From positions 1-64,000 of the forward strand of contig JAKATU010000044.1 in assembly GCA_021818585.1 (NCBI GenBank): DNA of 64,000 bases, given 5' to 3'. The translations under genes were made by a program, and so were the position numbers. The notes below the pieces were generated by a model that was not told where the DNA came from, did not search any database, and saw nothing but the letters and a program-made list of their open reading frames with translations. This document shows, one piece after another, positions 63,660 to 64,000 of the stretch. Source of the stretch: Acidobacteriota bacterium (GTDB lineage Bacteria; Acidobacteriota; Terriglobia; Terriglobales; Acidobacteriaceae). Within the stretch, counting starts at the first letter, position 1. Each line of letters starts with the position of its first letter.

Positions 63660-63726
63660 TCTCTTAAGTATGCGTGGAATCAGCCGTTCGATGCGAATTT
63701 ACGGCATTTTTCTCAGAAACAGCCCG

Positions 63727-64000
63727 TTATCCCAGCGTCCCCGCGTTCACCGGCGCAAGCTCCCGCAGCCGCGCCACCGCCGCAGGAACAATCTCCAGCG
63801 CAGCATCCACATCCTCATCCGTACTCAGCTTGCTCAGGCTGAAGCGAATGCTCGCCCGCGCATGCCTGGGCGTAACTCCCATCGCCAGAAGCACATGCGA
63901 AGGGTCCGTCGCGCCAGACATGCATGCCGAACCGCCCGAAGTCGCCAGCCCGCGCAAATCCAGCGCAATCACCAGCGCCTCGCCTTCCAGGAAATCGAAA
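63727..64000 (-). CDS. Cysteine desulfurase, C-terminal part (runs off the window)
   Basis: The last 90 or so residues of a NifS/IscS-like PLP enzyme. ATSGGSACMSGATDPSHVLLAMG contains the active-site loop cysteine that takes up the persulfide, followed by ARASIRFSLSKLSTDEDVDAAL, the standard end of the fold. The frame is open to the window edge at 64000, so the PLP lysine is not seen. It reads towards mnmA with about 70 bases between, consistent with a shared sulfur-transfer task. Confidence 0.9.
   Translation of the reverse strand, partial: FDFLEGEALVIALDLRGLATSGGSACMSGATDPSHVLLAMGVTPRHARASIRFSLSKLSTDEDVDAALEIVPAAVARLRELAPVNAGTLG

Overview
The window looks like a piece of an acidobacterial chromosome (class Terriglobia, the Acidobacterium/Terriglobus/Granulicella type). 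This is inferred from its high GC content and from gene content: an Oar-like TonB-dependent receptor with a carboxypeptidase-regulatory-like N-terminus, many secreted glycoside hydrolases, a Kdo/heptose lipopolysaccharide operon, a futalosine-route menaquinone gene and many short palindromes of the GTGGCCCAC/GGGTGCCCC type. No rRNA and no CRISPR array is present. One tRNA gene, tRNA-Ser(GCT), is present.

Region by region. 1-676 is accessory sequence without a convincing gene. 677-7308 holds a short-chain dehydrogenase and a set that can be read as a pyroglutamate unit: a secreted glutaminyl cyclase, a 5-oxoprolinase/hydantoinase fusion and a divergently transcribed MFS transporter. 7473-14433 holds a TonB-dependent receptor with its own terminator, a long gene-free stretch, and a Tat-exported sulfatase preceded by an unrecognised protein. 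14434-19490 is a rearranged patch: two fragments of IS3-family elements, a 5'-truncated Rhs gene with a downstream putative immunity gene, an orphan Phd-type antitoxin, a displaced second Rhs tip and a broken IclR-type regulator. 19494-24750 is a rhamnose-glycan locus in decay: intact GH78 and GH39-like enzymes, then relics of a GH106 rhamnosidase and of an L-rhamnose isomerase.

From 25367 on the window is mostly core: a TPR protein, tRNA-Ser, an amino-acid permease, inorganic pyrophosphatase, PurS and GlmS. Next comes an unusual membrane protein that joins a CtaG copper-insertion domain to a CcoG/NapH-like polyferredoxin and overlaps a small YtkA/FixH-like partner. Then come a DUF4238 protein set between palindromes, a GH5-like enzyme, an S10 carboxypeptidase-like protein, a tandem HD-GYP protein, a Tat-dependent amidase, an S4 RNA-binding protein, a DinG-type helicase and the GTPase Der. 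47651-52345 is a tight plus-strand operon for the lipopolysaccharide inner core (waaA, lpxK, a heptosyltransferase, an ICMT-like methyltransferase, DUF3108). It is followed by undecaprenyl diphosphate synthase, a flavin reductase, a processive family-2 glycosyltransferase, DoxX, MqnC, two tandem DUF481 outer-membrane proteins, a cytochrome c, a second glycosyltransferase, MnmA and the 3' end of a cysteine desulfurase that runs off the window.

The most interesting reading is the CtaG-polyferredoxin fusion with its Met/His-rich segment and FixH/YtkA-like partner. It could combine copper reduction and copper delivery for cytochrome oxidase assembly in one polypeptide. Second is the combination of pyroglutamate formation and pyroglutamate opening side by side. 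Third is the decayed rhamnose-utilisation locus, whose broken parts can still be identified.
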